From: Zantedeschia hybrid cultivar
Taxonomy: Eukaryota > Streptophyta > Magnoliopsida > Alismatales > Araceae
Assembly: GCA_030544215.1 (NCBI GenBank)
Contig: JARZZO010000003.1
Location: 49,520,045-49,584,044, forward strand
Direction of reading: 5' to 3'
DNA length: 64,000 nucleotides
Both the position numbers and the translations under genes were made by a program. How positions within the stretch are numbered: position 1 is the first letter of the stretch; the number at the start of each line of letters is the position of its first letter. Below are positions 23,327-36,200 of the stretch, one piece after another. The notes beneath the pieces are model-generated. The model made no database searches and was not told the origin of the DNA. It saw only the letters and a list, made by a program, of their open reading frames with translations.

Positions 23327-23894
23327 ACTACATTCAAATAAGATGGGCAGACCATGTTGGTCCTCATGGGCCTTGTGGAGAGGCTACGGCTGGGCTGGTT
23401 GGGCTAGGCATAGGTGCGCGCTGGGCTGGACTACCGTCAAGGGCTGGACACCCCCTAGATTTGAACCCTCTTCACTTGGAAGAGAATTATGCATCCTTGG
23501 CCAACTATGCCACCAAAAATAAAAACATTGTTTTTGTTATAAGTTATAACTAATTAATATGAAAAGAAAATCACTATTAGTTTGAAGTTACTTGGCATGT
23601 CACATATCAATTTAAATGTAAAAAATATTCTAAAAAATGTCAATTTAGTTAAATTTTTTTAAAATAAAAGAATAGAAATAATCATTATCATATTATTTTG
23701 GATTTGAGAACAATTGAGTAATTTAAAAACTTTATAATTATAAAACGACCGAAGAAGACCAAATTGGAAGACCGGGAACGTAAAGAAAGGGGGGGACGGA
23801 GGGTCAGATCAGACAGAGAAGACGACGACGACGAAGAAGAAGAAGAGAGGTGCGGGAGAGAGTAGAGACCGAGAGATCAGGGGAGGGCGCCCCC
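23327..23894 (+). promoter_or_regulatory. RER1 upstream region and 5' leader
   Basis: AT-rich DNA at 23,520-23,750 precedes a purine-rich leader at about 23,770-23,890 (GAC/GAA trinucleotide runs near 23,819-23,846). A second ATG at 23,850 is in frame with the RER1 start, but the conserved protein is taken to start at 23,895. A tRNA-like Pol III pattern lies on the minus strand at about 23,450-23,515. No convincing TATA box is identified. Confidence 0.4.
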
Positions 23895-24268
23895 ATGGAG
23901 TCCTTGGCGGGAGGGGACGGGTCGTCCGGGGGCATCCCGTACCTGTCGGCGTGGGGCGCCGCGGCGGGGCGGCGGTACCAGCACTGGCTGGACAAGGCGA
24001 TGCCGCACGTGTTGCGGCGGTGGGCGGCGCTGTGCGCGGTGGCGCTGGTATACGTGCTCCGAGTGGCCGTCTTCGTGCAGGGCTTCTACGTGGTGTCGTA
24101 CGGCCTGGGCATCTACATCCTCAACCTCTTCATCGCCTTCCTGTCTCCGCAGGTCGACCCCGAGATCCAGGAGCTCGTCGATGCCGACGGCGCCGGGCCC
24201 CTCCTTCCCACTACCTCCGCCGACGAGTTCCGCCCCTTCGTCCGCCGCCTCCCCGAGTTCAAGTTCTG
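23895..24268 (+). CDS. RER1: RER1 exon 1
   Basis: Starts at ATG 23,895 (MESLAGGDGSSGG) and encodes residues 1-124 plus two bases of Trp125. The donor at 24,269 reads TG|GTACGA. It carries the first two membrane segments. The ATG at 23,850 would add 15 charged residues not expected for the family. Confidence 0.9.
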
Positions 24269-27200
24269 GTACGAATTCTATGTGCACATATATATCAAGA
24301 TTGTGGTGGATGGAATTCCCCAGGGGTGCTGCTTCTGCAATTCTTTTTAAGGTTATGGGGAATGAAATTATTGTCCTTGGTGCTCTGATTTGTTTCTTTT
24401 TTTCCTCTTCTTTTCTTCCACTTCTGTGCTGGGAATCCTCCTGGGGGCTCAGAATCCTGTACTTATCGACGGTTTTTCGACCTTTTTATCGGGAAGCCTA
24501 TATGAGAAACTTCTGAAATGGTTCAATCACAACGGGAATGGGTGGGTATGTCGTTACTTTTTTTTCTTTTAAATGTTCGATTTTTTTATTTATTTATCGT
24601 GTGCGTGCATCACTTTGTTTAGTTTGGAATGCTATTCTAAAAGCATGTAAGGGCATGTTTGGCATGGCTTTTATTTGAAAGCCACTTTTGCCTTTTTCTT
24701 ATAAAAAAGATGGATGCAAGTGGTTATAACTAATTTTAAGTTGTTGTAAAAGTCAAATCTTCTTTAACAACGGGACCTCTTTTTCTTATAAAAAAGATAG
24801 ATGCAAGTATGGAGATCCTATCACTGCGGGGAAGTCCCCGAAGCATGTTGGTGTGGTCAGATATCTACACCGTGCGTGGGTCGCCACCACAAGTGGGCCA
24901 TACGTGACCCTTGCCTCCATCGTCGTCTTTTAAGCAGAAACTCGGTCACCTGCATAAGACATGACAAAGTTAGTAGTAGAGTTGTGGTGAGGGCATCACC
25001 GGACGGAGAGATGAAGGGAAAGAGAGGTCCCACCGGACGTGCCATCTGTTTGTTCGGGACCTGACCTATGCATGTCTCTCCTATCGGATTATTTTAAAAA
25101 TTCATATCATTTTTGTTTTTATTTGGAGAAATATAGGTCGGTTTTATGTATTTTATTTATTGGACTATGAGAGCTTGGGATTAGCCTTCAGAGAGTCCGG
25201 GACTTCGGATCAGGTGAAGATCCGAGTATATGACCTTTTTCCACTGACCTCGGTCAGTGTTAATTACGTCGAGCAACTACTCGACAACCCTTGATTAACC
25301 GTCCATATGATGCCCTTATAACATGCAACACTACTACTATAGGCAGCCTAGCATATGAGATATATTTTAGGTTAAGCCCTTGGCCTCATCCAAGTTTGAG
25401 ATAGGTTTTATATGGTTTTGGATTGATTCCAAGGTATTTGGATTGATTCCAAATTATCTGGATTAATTCCAAGTATTTTAAACCCATAAGGGTATTTTTG
25501 TAATTATACAATTTAGGAGTTATAGGGGTATTATGGTTATTTTAATGTATGAAAATAAGTTTTAATGGTTTCAAAGACCTTAAGAGATTTATGGAGTTAT
25601 TTTTAAGTGTATAAGGGTATTTTGGTAATTTTACCTTAAATCGGATTATTTAGACTTAGAGTCTATTTTTTATGAGATTTTTATTTAGTTGTATCATATT
25701 GAGGGCATTTTGGTCATAAAATAGATTTCTGGTATTTTTAAGGATTTTCTATGATTTTTACAGATTTTTATTATGGGTGAGGGTATTTTTGTAATTTTAT
25801 TAAGTTCTAGGGGTATTTTGGTCACTTCAGGAATTTTATATGTTTTCAGATTTGGTTCTCTGTTTTTTTACTGGTTTTTACTGAATTTTACTGCTTTTTT
25901 ATTAATTTTGCTGATTTTTATTAATTAATTAGATATATGAAGGATATTTAAGTCATATTTTTGGGTTTATGTAATTTCCGAATTTAGTTTTCTGATTTTT
26001 ACTGAGTATTACTGGTTTTTACAGAATTTTTCTGATTTTTATATTTATTTTAAATAATTTTTGCAGATTTTATTAATTAATTAAGCATGGGGGGTATTTA
26101 AGTCGTTTTTTAACTTAAGTATATTATCTTATGTCTCAATGTTTCATTATGGAATTTTGATTATGAGTTTAAGATTAGTTATGTATGGGATGAGGCCAAT
26201 GATATTTTAGAATATTTAATTATATGTTTAATGTATTTTAATTAGTTATAAAATTAATTATTATGCATGTGAAAATATAATAACATAGTGTTACTTAAAT
26301 AGTAGATTCATGAACACACATGTACATACATATGCTCAAAGAACAAATAGTGGCATTTCATTCATTATTTCGACATAATCCCGTCTTATAGAACGGTGAT
26401 TTTACAACATAAATTTAGCAGAACTTCCCCTTAGGAATAAACCTTAGGAAGAGAGCCCTCCAAGAAAATATCTCCTCTAAATCGCAGCAAACCCGGACAA
26501 GAGCACCGGATTTGGTCTTCAAATTGGCAGAGTTTCCCCTAGAAAATTTTGGGCCAAATGGGCATGCCTTCTTCTTACCCCTTAGGGGGTATTTATAGGC
26601 TTGAAAGCCTTAACCGGTGGGGGTACCCACCGTGGAACTTTGAGGTGGGGGGTGCCACCGGTTGGCTTCTCTCTCCTCCCTTTTCTCTTTTTTCTTTATT
26701 TAATAAGGGTGAGAGGAGAGAGATTAGAGAGAATAAAGAGGGGGAGGGGGCCCGGTTGGCACCCCCACCGGTTCCCAACCAGTGGGGGGGTGCCACCGGT
26801 TGGTTAAACCGGTGGGGGGGGGGCTCCCCCCTTTCCCCTTTTTCTTTAAAAAGGGTTCCAACAAATGCCCCCCACGGGATACGTATCGGAGGTGAAGACG
26901 ACGGTGCATGTCCCGTGCCCCACTTGGCTACAAAAATCATCATTTTGCACGCTTGAGGAGTTCTCAAATGCAGCATGCCGGTATTGTCTTGATGAGCTCC
27001 CGTGTCTTGCCTTATGTATTCGCGGCTATTGGGGGAAGTCAAGCACTGTTTCGTATACGCCAGGCGATACATCGCTTCGGCTTGCTATGCATATACTCCA
27101 TCTGAGCTTATCTGGGTCCCGATGACCCTCAATTTTGGTACTTAGACACCTCAAAAATATGCCGAAGGAGTCTTGTTTTCATAACTTTTCGACTTTTCGG

Positions 27201-30200
27201 ATGTATTTGGAAGTGTCCAACCCCTCTAATTATGGGAATCCTCTTGGCTTTCGCGACTTGGAGGTTCCCTGAGAGTTGATGCCGCTCGAATCTTTCGACA
27301 TTTACTTAGATTCTGGGAGATCTCTTGGCCTTCACGACATGGAGACTCCTTAAGAATACAAAGGCGAGTCGTTTAATTCTTCCGGCATTTGCTCTATCTT
27401 GGGATATCGGTACCTTATATTGGCATTTCCAGGAGCTCCGCGCGAAGCGTTCTAAACTGGCCTAATATCTCATAGCAATTTGACTTTGTCTTATGACTTT
27501 ATTAGGACTTGGTCGATTTTTGTGTTTTTCGAGACTTTTATTGCAGCTCTCTGGCGCTGACTTCATTTCTCTATCTTCTTGTAACTTGCTGTCTTTGTCT
27601 TCATGGCCTTCGTGGGAGTTCCTCCTATGGCAGGGCATGGGGAGGACGATATCCCATTCTTGCTAATTGTTGAGTAACTCTTCGCCCAAGCGAGCCGAGA
27701 CTGAAACTATCGAGGCAGGCTATGCAACTCGGGTTGCGGAGACTCCTATGCTCTAATATTAGAAGGATATTGTCCTTTCTAGTATCGCGGACGCCTAGAT
27801 TGCTTCTCTGCGCCTACATGCATATATTCTTGAAGCTTTATTTGGAGTAAGAACTCCTATTCTGTGGCAACCATTGATCATTACTTCGACTGGTATTCCG
27901 AGGATGGCTCCGAATTTCTTCGAAGGCCTGAAGTTTTCCATTTTACCGATGGACGGTCTATTGCAGTCTCTGGCGGGACATGGCTCTTCCCTAGACCAAA
28001 CTTGATCTGATATTTCTCTATTGTAGTTCTTGTTGCCTCTTTTTTGTCAAAGAACTTGAACTACCCTGCAGACTCGTCTCGAGCTTCAGTATATTATTTC
28101 TGAAAATCAAAGCTAAGCTTGAGTAGTATGAATTCTTTGTTGTATATTGTCTATATTATTTTTTTCTCTTTTTTTTTTCCATAACTAATACTAGCGCCTT
28201 TTTAGGTTTTCGCCAACATTAGCCCCCTCTTATTTTTGCCTGTGCGCCCTTGCAGGTTTTCACACAGCGGGGTTACCCGATTTTGTATAAGACCTTTTTA
28301 CCCTTAACCAATCCCTTTGAGAACGAGATCGATCAAGTCCGTCGGGGTACCTCGTTTTTAAGCCCATTTTTTTTTTTATTATTATTTTTCTTCTTTTCCT
28401 CTTTTTTTTTTTTTTGTTTGGTAGGGAATTACGGTTTCCCTAAGAACCGTTCAGAAATATATGTAGGGAACTAAGTCTTCTCTGAGAACCGATAAGGAAT
28501 TATATGTAGGGAACTGAGTCTTCTCTGAGAATCGATAAAGGGATTATATGTAGGGAATTGAGTCTTCCCTGAGAACCGATAAGGAATATATGTGGGGAAC
28601 TGAGGCCTCCCTGTGAGCCGCTAAGGAATTATATGTAGGGAACTGAGTTTTCCCTGAGAGCCGCTAAGGAATTATATGTAGGGAACTGAGTCTTCCCTGA
28701 GAACCGATAAGAAATATATGTGGGGAACTGAGGCCTCCTTGTGAGCCGCTAAGGAATTATATGTAGGGAACTAAGTCTTCCCTGAGAACTGCTAAGGAAT
28801 ATCTGTAGGGAACCGAGTCTTCCCTGAGAACCGATAAGGAATATATGTAGGGAATTGAGTCTTCCCTGAGAATCGATAAGGAATATATGTAGGGAACTGA
28901 GGCCTCCCTGTGAGCCGCTAAGAAATATCTGTAGGGAACTGAGTCTTCCCTGAGAACCGATAAGGAATTATATGTAGGGAACTGAGTCTTCCCTGAGAAC
29001 CGATAAGAAATATATGTAGGGAACTGAGTCTTCCCTGAGAATCGATAAGGAATATATGTAGGGAACTGAGGCCTCCCTGTGAGCCGCTAAGAAATATCTG
29101 TAGGGAACTGAGTCTTCCCTGAGAACCGATAAGAAATTATATGTAGGGAACTGAGTCTTCCCTGAGAACCGATAAGAAATATATGTAGGAAATTGAGTCT
29201 TCCCTGAGAATCGATAAGGAATATATGTAAGGAACTGAGGCCTCCCTGTCAGCCGTTAAGAAATATCTGTAGGGAACTGAGTCTTCCCTGAGAACCGATA
29301 AGGAATTATATGTAGGGAACTAAGTCTTCCCTGAGAACCGATAAGAAATATATGTGGGGAACTGAGGCCTCCCTGTGAGCCGCTAAGGAATTATATGTAA
29401 GGAATTGAGGCCTCCCTGAGAACTGGATTTGGGATACAACGGCTCCCGAAGACCGAATATTTTGAGAACACAATGCCTCTCGGAGGCGAATTCCAGGGTT
29501 TAATGCCTCCCGTAGGCTAAATATGAACTTCAGGATTTAAAGCCTCCTGCAGGCGAAATATGAATTCCGGGATTTAATGCCTCCCGTAGGCGAATTTCGG
29601 AGTTTAACGCCTCCCGTAGGCGAATTTCGGAGTTTAACGCCTCCCGTAGGCGAATATGAATTCCGAGATTCAAAGCCTCCCGTAGGCGAAATATGAATTC
29701 TAGGATTTAAAGCCTCCCGTAGGCGAATTCCGGAGTTTAACGCCTCCCGTAGGCGAATATGAATTCCGAGATTCAAAGCCTTCCGTAGGCGAAATATGAA
29801 CTCCGAGATTCAAAGCCTCCCGTAGGCGAAATATGAATTCCGAGATTCAAAGCCTCCTGTAGGCGAATATGAATTTTGAGATTCAAAGCCTCCCGTAGGC
29901 AAAATATGAACTCCGAGATTCAAAGCCTCCCGTAGGCGAAATATGAATTCCAGGATTTAAAGCCTCCTGTAGGCGAATTCCGGAGTTTAACACCTCCCGT
30001 AGGCGAATTACGGAGTTTAATGCCTCCCGTAAGCGAAATATGAATTCCGGGATTTAATGCCTCCTGTAGGCGAATTCCGGAGTTTAACGCCTCCCGTAGG
30101 CGAAATATGAATTCCAGGATTTAAAGCCTCCTGTAGGGCGAATTCCGGAGTTTAACGCCTCCCGTAGGCGAAATATGAGTTCTAGGATTTAAAGCCTCCT

Positions 30201-33200
30201 ATAGGTGAAATATGAATTCCAGGATTTAAAGCCTCATGTAGGGCGAATTCCGGAGTTTAATGCCTTCCGTAGGCGAAATATGAACTCCTGGATTTTAAGC
30301 CTGGAGGAGGGCGAATATGAATTCCGGCATTTAAAACCTCCCGTGAGCGAATATAAATTCCGGGGTTTAAAGCCTTCCGTAGGCGAAATATGAACTTCAA
30401 CCCATTACGGCACACTAGTGAGACTGGTGTATACCAGGGGCAATTTTAGGATACAATGCCTCATTGGGGCAGATTCGACCCATTACGGCACGCCGATGGG
30501 GCTATAATATATGGGCACGCCGATGGGACTATAATTTATGGGGAAAATTTTGGGATATAACGTTCCCAGGGACGTGAGTAAGTTTTTCGTATTGCCTCCC
30601 AGGGGTGGATAGGAAAGCTTTAAGACACAATGCCTCCTCGGGGCGATAAGGAAATTTTCGACCCTTCGCGGCATGCCAGTGGGACTGGAGTATGTCAAGG
30701 GAAAATTCAGGATATAACGCCTCCTCGGGGCGGTAGTGAGAAATTTTAGGATACAACGCCTCTTCGACGCAAAGGAATTTTTCAACCCTTTTATGGCATG
30801 CCAGTGGGACTAGTTTATGCCAAGGGAAAATTCAGGATACAACGCCTCCTCGGGGCGGCTATAGGGATTTTGAGGATACAATGCCTCCTCGGGGCGGTAG
30901 TTGGAATTTTAGGATACAACGCCTCCTCGGGACGGTTATAGAGATTTTGAGGATACAACGCCTCCTCGGGGCGGTAATTGGAGATTTTGAGGATACAACG
31001 CCTCCTCGGGGCGGTAATGAGAATTTTAGGATACAACGCCTCCTCGGGGCGGTTATAGAGATTTTGAGGATACAATGCCTCCTCGGGGCGGTAATTGGAG
31101 ATTTTAGGATACAACGCCTCCTCGAGGCTGGAATGGAAATTTTAGGATACAACGCCTCCTCGGGGCGGTAGTGAGAATTTTCAGGGTATTCCTGACAGAA
31201 TTTTTCCTTTTGAGGTGAATCTCCCCCAATCATATGACATCTTTCAAGAATATGTCCATGTTTTTACATTTGGTATGGCGGGAATAGGGATTACTCTCTC
31301 ATGCTGCATCGAGCAGAAGAGCAAGTTTTTCCACTTCCTTACTGAGTCGGGAGGACATCGTCATCATCGCCTCGGTCGTAGCCCTTGATGGGTCATTATT
31401 GTACCACTAGTGTGATACCAAGGGTTTATTCGTCATTGGCGACTCTGATATCTTTCCTGGGTAAGGATGTGGGAAAACTCGATCTCTGCCTTCAGCAGGC
31501 TGAGAGAGTCCTCCCCCCGCCGGAGAACAAATATGTGGCTTTATGAGCCTATGCGCTCGCGCACGAGCATTATTGACTTTTCTTGGCGCAAACGGCTTTT
31601 GCGCGTTATCCCCCGACGGGTTGCCGGATGATGATGTGTTTTTTTTTTTTTTTTTTCACTAACATCGGTGCCCTTACGAGTTTTCACCGAAGCTAGCCCC
31701 TTTTATTTTTTTTTTGCCTGTGCGCCCTTCCGGGTTTTCACACAGCAGGGTTTACCTATTTTTGCCTGAAGCGCCTTTTCGGGTTTTCACCCCAACTGGG
31801 TTTTAGACTTTTTTGCCCTTAATTGGCCCCTCACAGGAGCGGGACCAATCAAGTCTGTCGGGGCGCCTCATTTTTAAGCCCCAATCTCTCTCTTTTTCTT
31901 TTCTTCTTCTTCTTCTTTTTTTTTTTTTTGCTCATGGGTCTGTGAATTACACTAAATGTGTAATCGCATGTGGCTGTGGGGGATTCACCAGGTATTTCCC
32001 CATATTTATATTTCCTTCTTGAATCAACTTTTCTACTTCATCTTTGAACATAAAGCAACGTTCAATTGGATGGGTGATGAAGCGGTGGTATGGACAGTAG
32101 TTGGGTGTATCTACCCGATGTATTTCTTCTTCCCTTTTTGGCTTGGGCAGAATAATTGCTTTTCTGCTCATACATAACTCGAAGAGTTCTTTGGTCTTTT
32201 CCTTTGGAAAGGAGTATGGTCTCTTGAGCTTTTTTGCCAGGGATTCAGTATCTTTAAAACTTATCCATGTTTCTGCACCAGCAACTTGTTTTCCCCGAGA
32301 ACCTTGTCTAGCTGCAGAGGTGGCCTCGGGAGTATTGTCGTGACTTTCACATCCTTTCCATTTGAGCACCATTCCATCTCGGTACTGGGCTTCTGGTGCT
32401 TCATTTAAGTCTATGACAAGTTTGCCCTTATTCTTTAGAGGACGGCTGCATTCTGGCCCTGGCTCGTCAAAGGAGAACGGCCTATTGATTCTGTCAATTG
32501 ACATGACTTCTGTCCATTGTCTTGTGAGACCTTCCATTATTTGAGTGAGTTCATACTGCTGATGAGAGATTTGTCCCAAACTCACTTGAATCCCCTCCAG
32601 TGCTACCATGATGGACCCCTCGAGAGTGGAAATTATTGGAGTATATGATGGAGTTATCTTCTGCTCCAGTGAGATTTGCTGGTGAGAGAGTTGTATCAGA
32701 CTCATCTGAATCTTCTCTAGTGTTGTCATAATAGATGCTTCTGGAGTGGAAGTCGCTGGAGCATATGATGGTATTGCCTCCTACTTCGGCGAAACTTGCT
32801 GATGGGAGAGCTGTGACATATTCATCTGAATCTCCTCCAGTGCCGCCACGATAGACCTTTCTGGAGTGGAAGTCGCTGGAGCGTATGATGGTATTGCCTC
32901 CTGCTCTGGAGGGGCATCTATATTCTTATTTGTAGGTTCTTCTTCTAAGGAGTTTTCATCCATATAGACGACATTTGCTGCAAATGTTTGTCTGGGCATT
33001 CGATATGGCTGAGGGGGGTCTACCAGGTATTTTCCCATCTCCACGGCCCCTTCTTGGATAAGCATTTCAATTTCCCCTTTGCAGATATAACAATTTTCTA
33101 TTACATGTCCCAACATACGATGATACATGCAATAGTTGGGTTCATCTATTTTACCAACTTCTGCTGGCCTTTTTGGTTCAAGTAGCATCAAGAGATTGGC

Positions 33201-36200
33201 CCGTATGCAGACATTAAACAACTCTCTTGTATGCTCTCTAATGAAAGAGTAAGGCATTTTCCTTCTCTCATTAAGGGTGGCATATGATCCCCTTCTATTG
33301 GATGTTGAGGCATTGCATTGTTCTTGCCCCCTGTATTTTCTACAGTCGAGGTGAAGTCTATAGCATTGACCTCTTCTGTATCCATATTTTACTTCTTTGA
33401 GACTTTCCCCCCAATGGGGGCAATGGTTGGATGGTCTGTGAAGAATATTTTGACCTCCGTCACAATGTTATTTAGTTGATCAAAGTTCTTGACATTTGCG
33501 CCAATCAGCTTTTCACTTATTTCAGGCTTTAAGTCCCTTTTGCACAATTGTATCGCATCCTCATGGGTCGGCGGATTGTCGCATTTCATGCAGAGGTTCC
33601 GCCATTTTTTGATATAGTCAGTGGCGGATTCATTCATGCCTTGTTTTAGTGTCACCAATTCAGTGATGGTAACTTTTCGTTCCGACACCTTGAAGCGGTC
33701 GAGGAACTTTTTCTGCATTTCCTCCCAACTATTGATAGAGTTAGGCTTCAACTTTGCATACCATTGGAATGCAGTGCCCGTGAGAGAGGTAGGAAAGAAC
33801 CTCAGAAGATAGGCCTCATCAGTAGCCAGCTCTCCTAAGTCACTCATATAGTGGGCAATATGCTCCTGGGCCGAACCTTCCCCGTCATACTTGGTGAACT
33901 TGGGGCACTTGTTGTGATTTGGTGGGAGCTTCTTGAACATATGACGTACTGGGAATGACACTTTGTATAAGTCGAATGTGCCTATTCCGTTGTCTTGTTC
34001 TGTTATTTTTGCTTCAACAATTTGCTTGATAAGATGCTTCTGCAATGCCGTAGCATCATCTGCAGAAGTATGGGACTGCTGAGCATTATGATTGGGCTCC
34101 ATAACCTGATCTTCTTGTATCTCATCAGGGTTGAAGTTGACCTCTGCAGCTTGCGGTCTTATCACCGTTGACATAGGCATTGCCCTTGGAGGTGGTGCAT
34201 TTATTGGGGGGACTTGAGCTACCCTTTGCTGCTCCTCTATCTTTTGTATTAGGCCATAGAGCAAGGTCCTGAGTTGTTGATTTCTTGCCTCATCTCCTCT
34301 ATAGTCTGAGGCTGTATTTGATCTTGAGGTTGTTTTGGAGTGGCTTCAATATCTGAAGCATTTGCCCCGTCTTCATCAGCTCCTCCAACAACATTGCTAC
34401 TTCCAATTTGGGGTGGCTCTGCCCCCTGGCTTCCTCGATTCAGCAAGCGCATAGCCTGCTCCATTTGACGGGTTATGGGCCCGCCCCGTTGCATCAGATT
34501 GATGATATCATTTGGGTCTTCCGGCTGGGAAGGCTGCCGGTTGGTGATACTAGAGGTGTAGCATGTGTAGACCCGTATGCCATTCTTTGTTATTCTGGCA
34601 GTTTTCTTCTTCTTGTGAGTCGATCGGACCAATGCGCCCAACCGCTCGAGGACAGATGTATGTTGCCAGATTTGTTCCTGCGCCTTATAGGCACTTTTTC
34701 TCTTTTGACCTTGTAGAGAACGAGGCCGGGTAGTTGAGCTGGTTATCTGCCCCTCAGGCTCTATGAGCTGTTGAGGCTGTTGTTCTGCTAGGATAATCCT
34801 AGCCTGGCGAATTTTGCGGGCTTCCTTTTTGGTTACCTACATTTTCTTTATGCGGAGGCTCCTATCCTCCGTTGGATTGCCCTCAATCCGAGACATAGAT
34901 TTGCCCCCATTCTGAGGCATAGAGTTGCCCCCTGCTCGGGGCATAGCATTGCCCCCTGCTCGAGACAAGGCAGGCTCTGGTATAATTATTGGCTCCCGAC
35001 GAGTAGGGGCCTTTGGAGTCTTTTTCTTCTTTTTGAACGTTGCCCCATCTTGGCAAACTTTCGGTAGAATCCCGAACCTATTCTGGACAGGAATTGTCGG
35101 GATATGGTGTATCTTAGGAATGATGGGTTGATCGCCACCCAGACGAATATGCAGGTTCCCTACTAATATAGTTTTCCCCGTCCTGGACGGGCTTGCGGTT
35201 AGAATCTTCCGCTTTTGCCTCCCGTTGAACGAGGAGGCCGGAGAGATGCTGATGGTATTCACGGTGAGCACTTGCCTATATCGGCCGCCGTTGTTGCTTC
35301 TTCTTGCGCGAGAAGCGCACCTCTTCTTCTTCTTTTCCGGAGCAAGCTCCGGTGTCGGAACGACCCCCATAAAGTATGGAGATCCTATCACTGCGGGGAA
35401 GTCCCCGAAGCATGTTGGTGTGGTCAGATATCCACACCATGCGTGGGTCGCCACCACAAGTGGGCCATACGTGACCATTGCCCCCATCGTCGTCTTTTAA
35501 GCAGAAACTCGGTCACCTGCATAAGACATGACAAAGTTAGTAGTAGAGTTGTGGTGAGGGCATCACTGGACGGAGAGATGAAGGGAAAGAGAGGTCCCAC
35601 CAGATGTGCCATCTGTTTGTTCGGGACCTGACCTATGCATGTCTCTCCTATCGGATTATTTTAAAAATCCATATCATTTTTGTTTTTATTTGGAGAAATA
35701 TAGGTCGGTTTTATGTATTTTATTTATTGGACTATGAGAGCTTGGGATTAGCCTTCAGGGAGTCCGAAACTTCGGATCAGGCGAAGATCCGAGTATATGA
35801 CCTATTTCCACTGACCTCGGTCAGTGTTAATTACGTCGAGCAACTACTCGACAACCCTTGATTAACTGTCCGTATGATGCCCTTATAACATGTAACACTA
35901 CTACTACAGGCAACACATGCATATGAAGATATATTTTAGGTTAAGCCCTTGGCCTCACCCAAGTTTGAGATAGGTTTTTTATGGTTTTGGATTGATTCCA
36001 AGGTATTTGGATTGATTCCAAGTTATCTTGATTAATTCCAAGTATTTTAAACCCATAAGGGTATTTTTGTAATTATACAATTTAGGAGTTATAGGGGTAT
36101 TATGGTTATTTTAATGTATGAAAATAAGTTTTAATGGTTTCAAAGACCTTATGAGATTTATGGAGTTATTTTTAAGTGTATAAGGGTATTTTGGTAATTT

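Noticed and set aside
23850..23894. Upstream in-frame ATG as the RER1 start
   Set aside because: It would add 15 charged residues from the purine-rich leader that the family lacks. The ATG at 23,895 is preferred, though not proven.
23877..24388. Minus-strand and alternative-frame ORFs over RER1 exon 1
   Set aside because: They are shadows of a GC-rich coding exon. Only the frame from 23,895 matches a known protein and splices to exons 2 and 3.
26549..27125. ORFs at the LTR end and just inside it
   Set aside because: They read through ACCGGT palindromes and G/C runs in both LTR copies and have no family resemblance.
28421..31190. CRISPR-like regularly spaced repeats
   Set aside because: Units are contiguous tandem repeats without unique spacers, they lie between plant retrotransposon LTRs, and no cas genes exist.
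29537..31233. ORFs made of repeated residues (for example the minus-strand frames in arrays II and III)
   Set aside because: They arise because unit lengths are multiples of three in places; all frames show the same periodic sequence and there is no conserved domain.
35604..35861. 85-residue plus-strand ORF in the right LTR
   Set aside because: It lies in LTR sequence and is not preserved as a reading frame of equal length in the left LTR.
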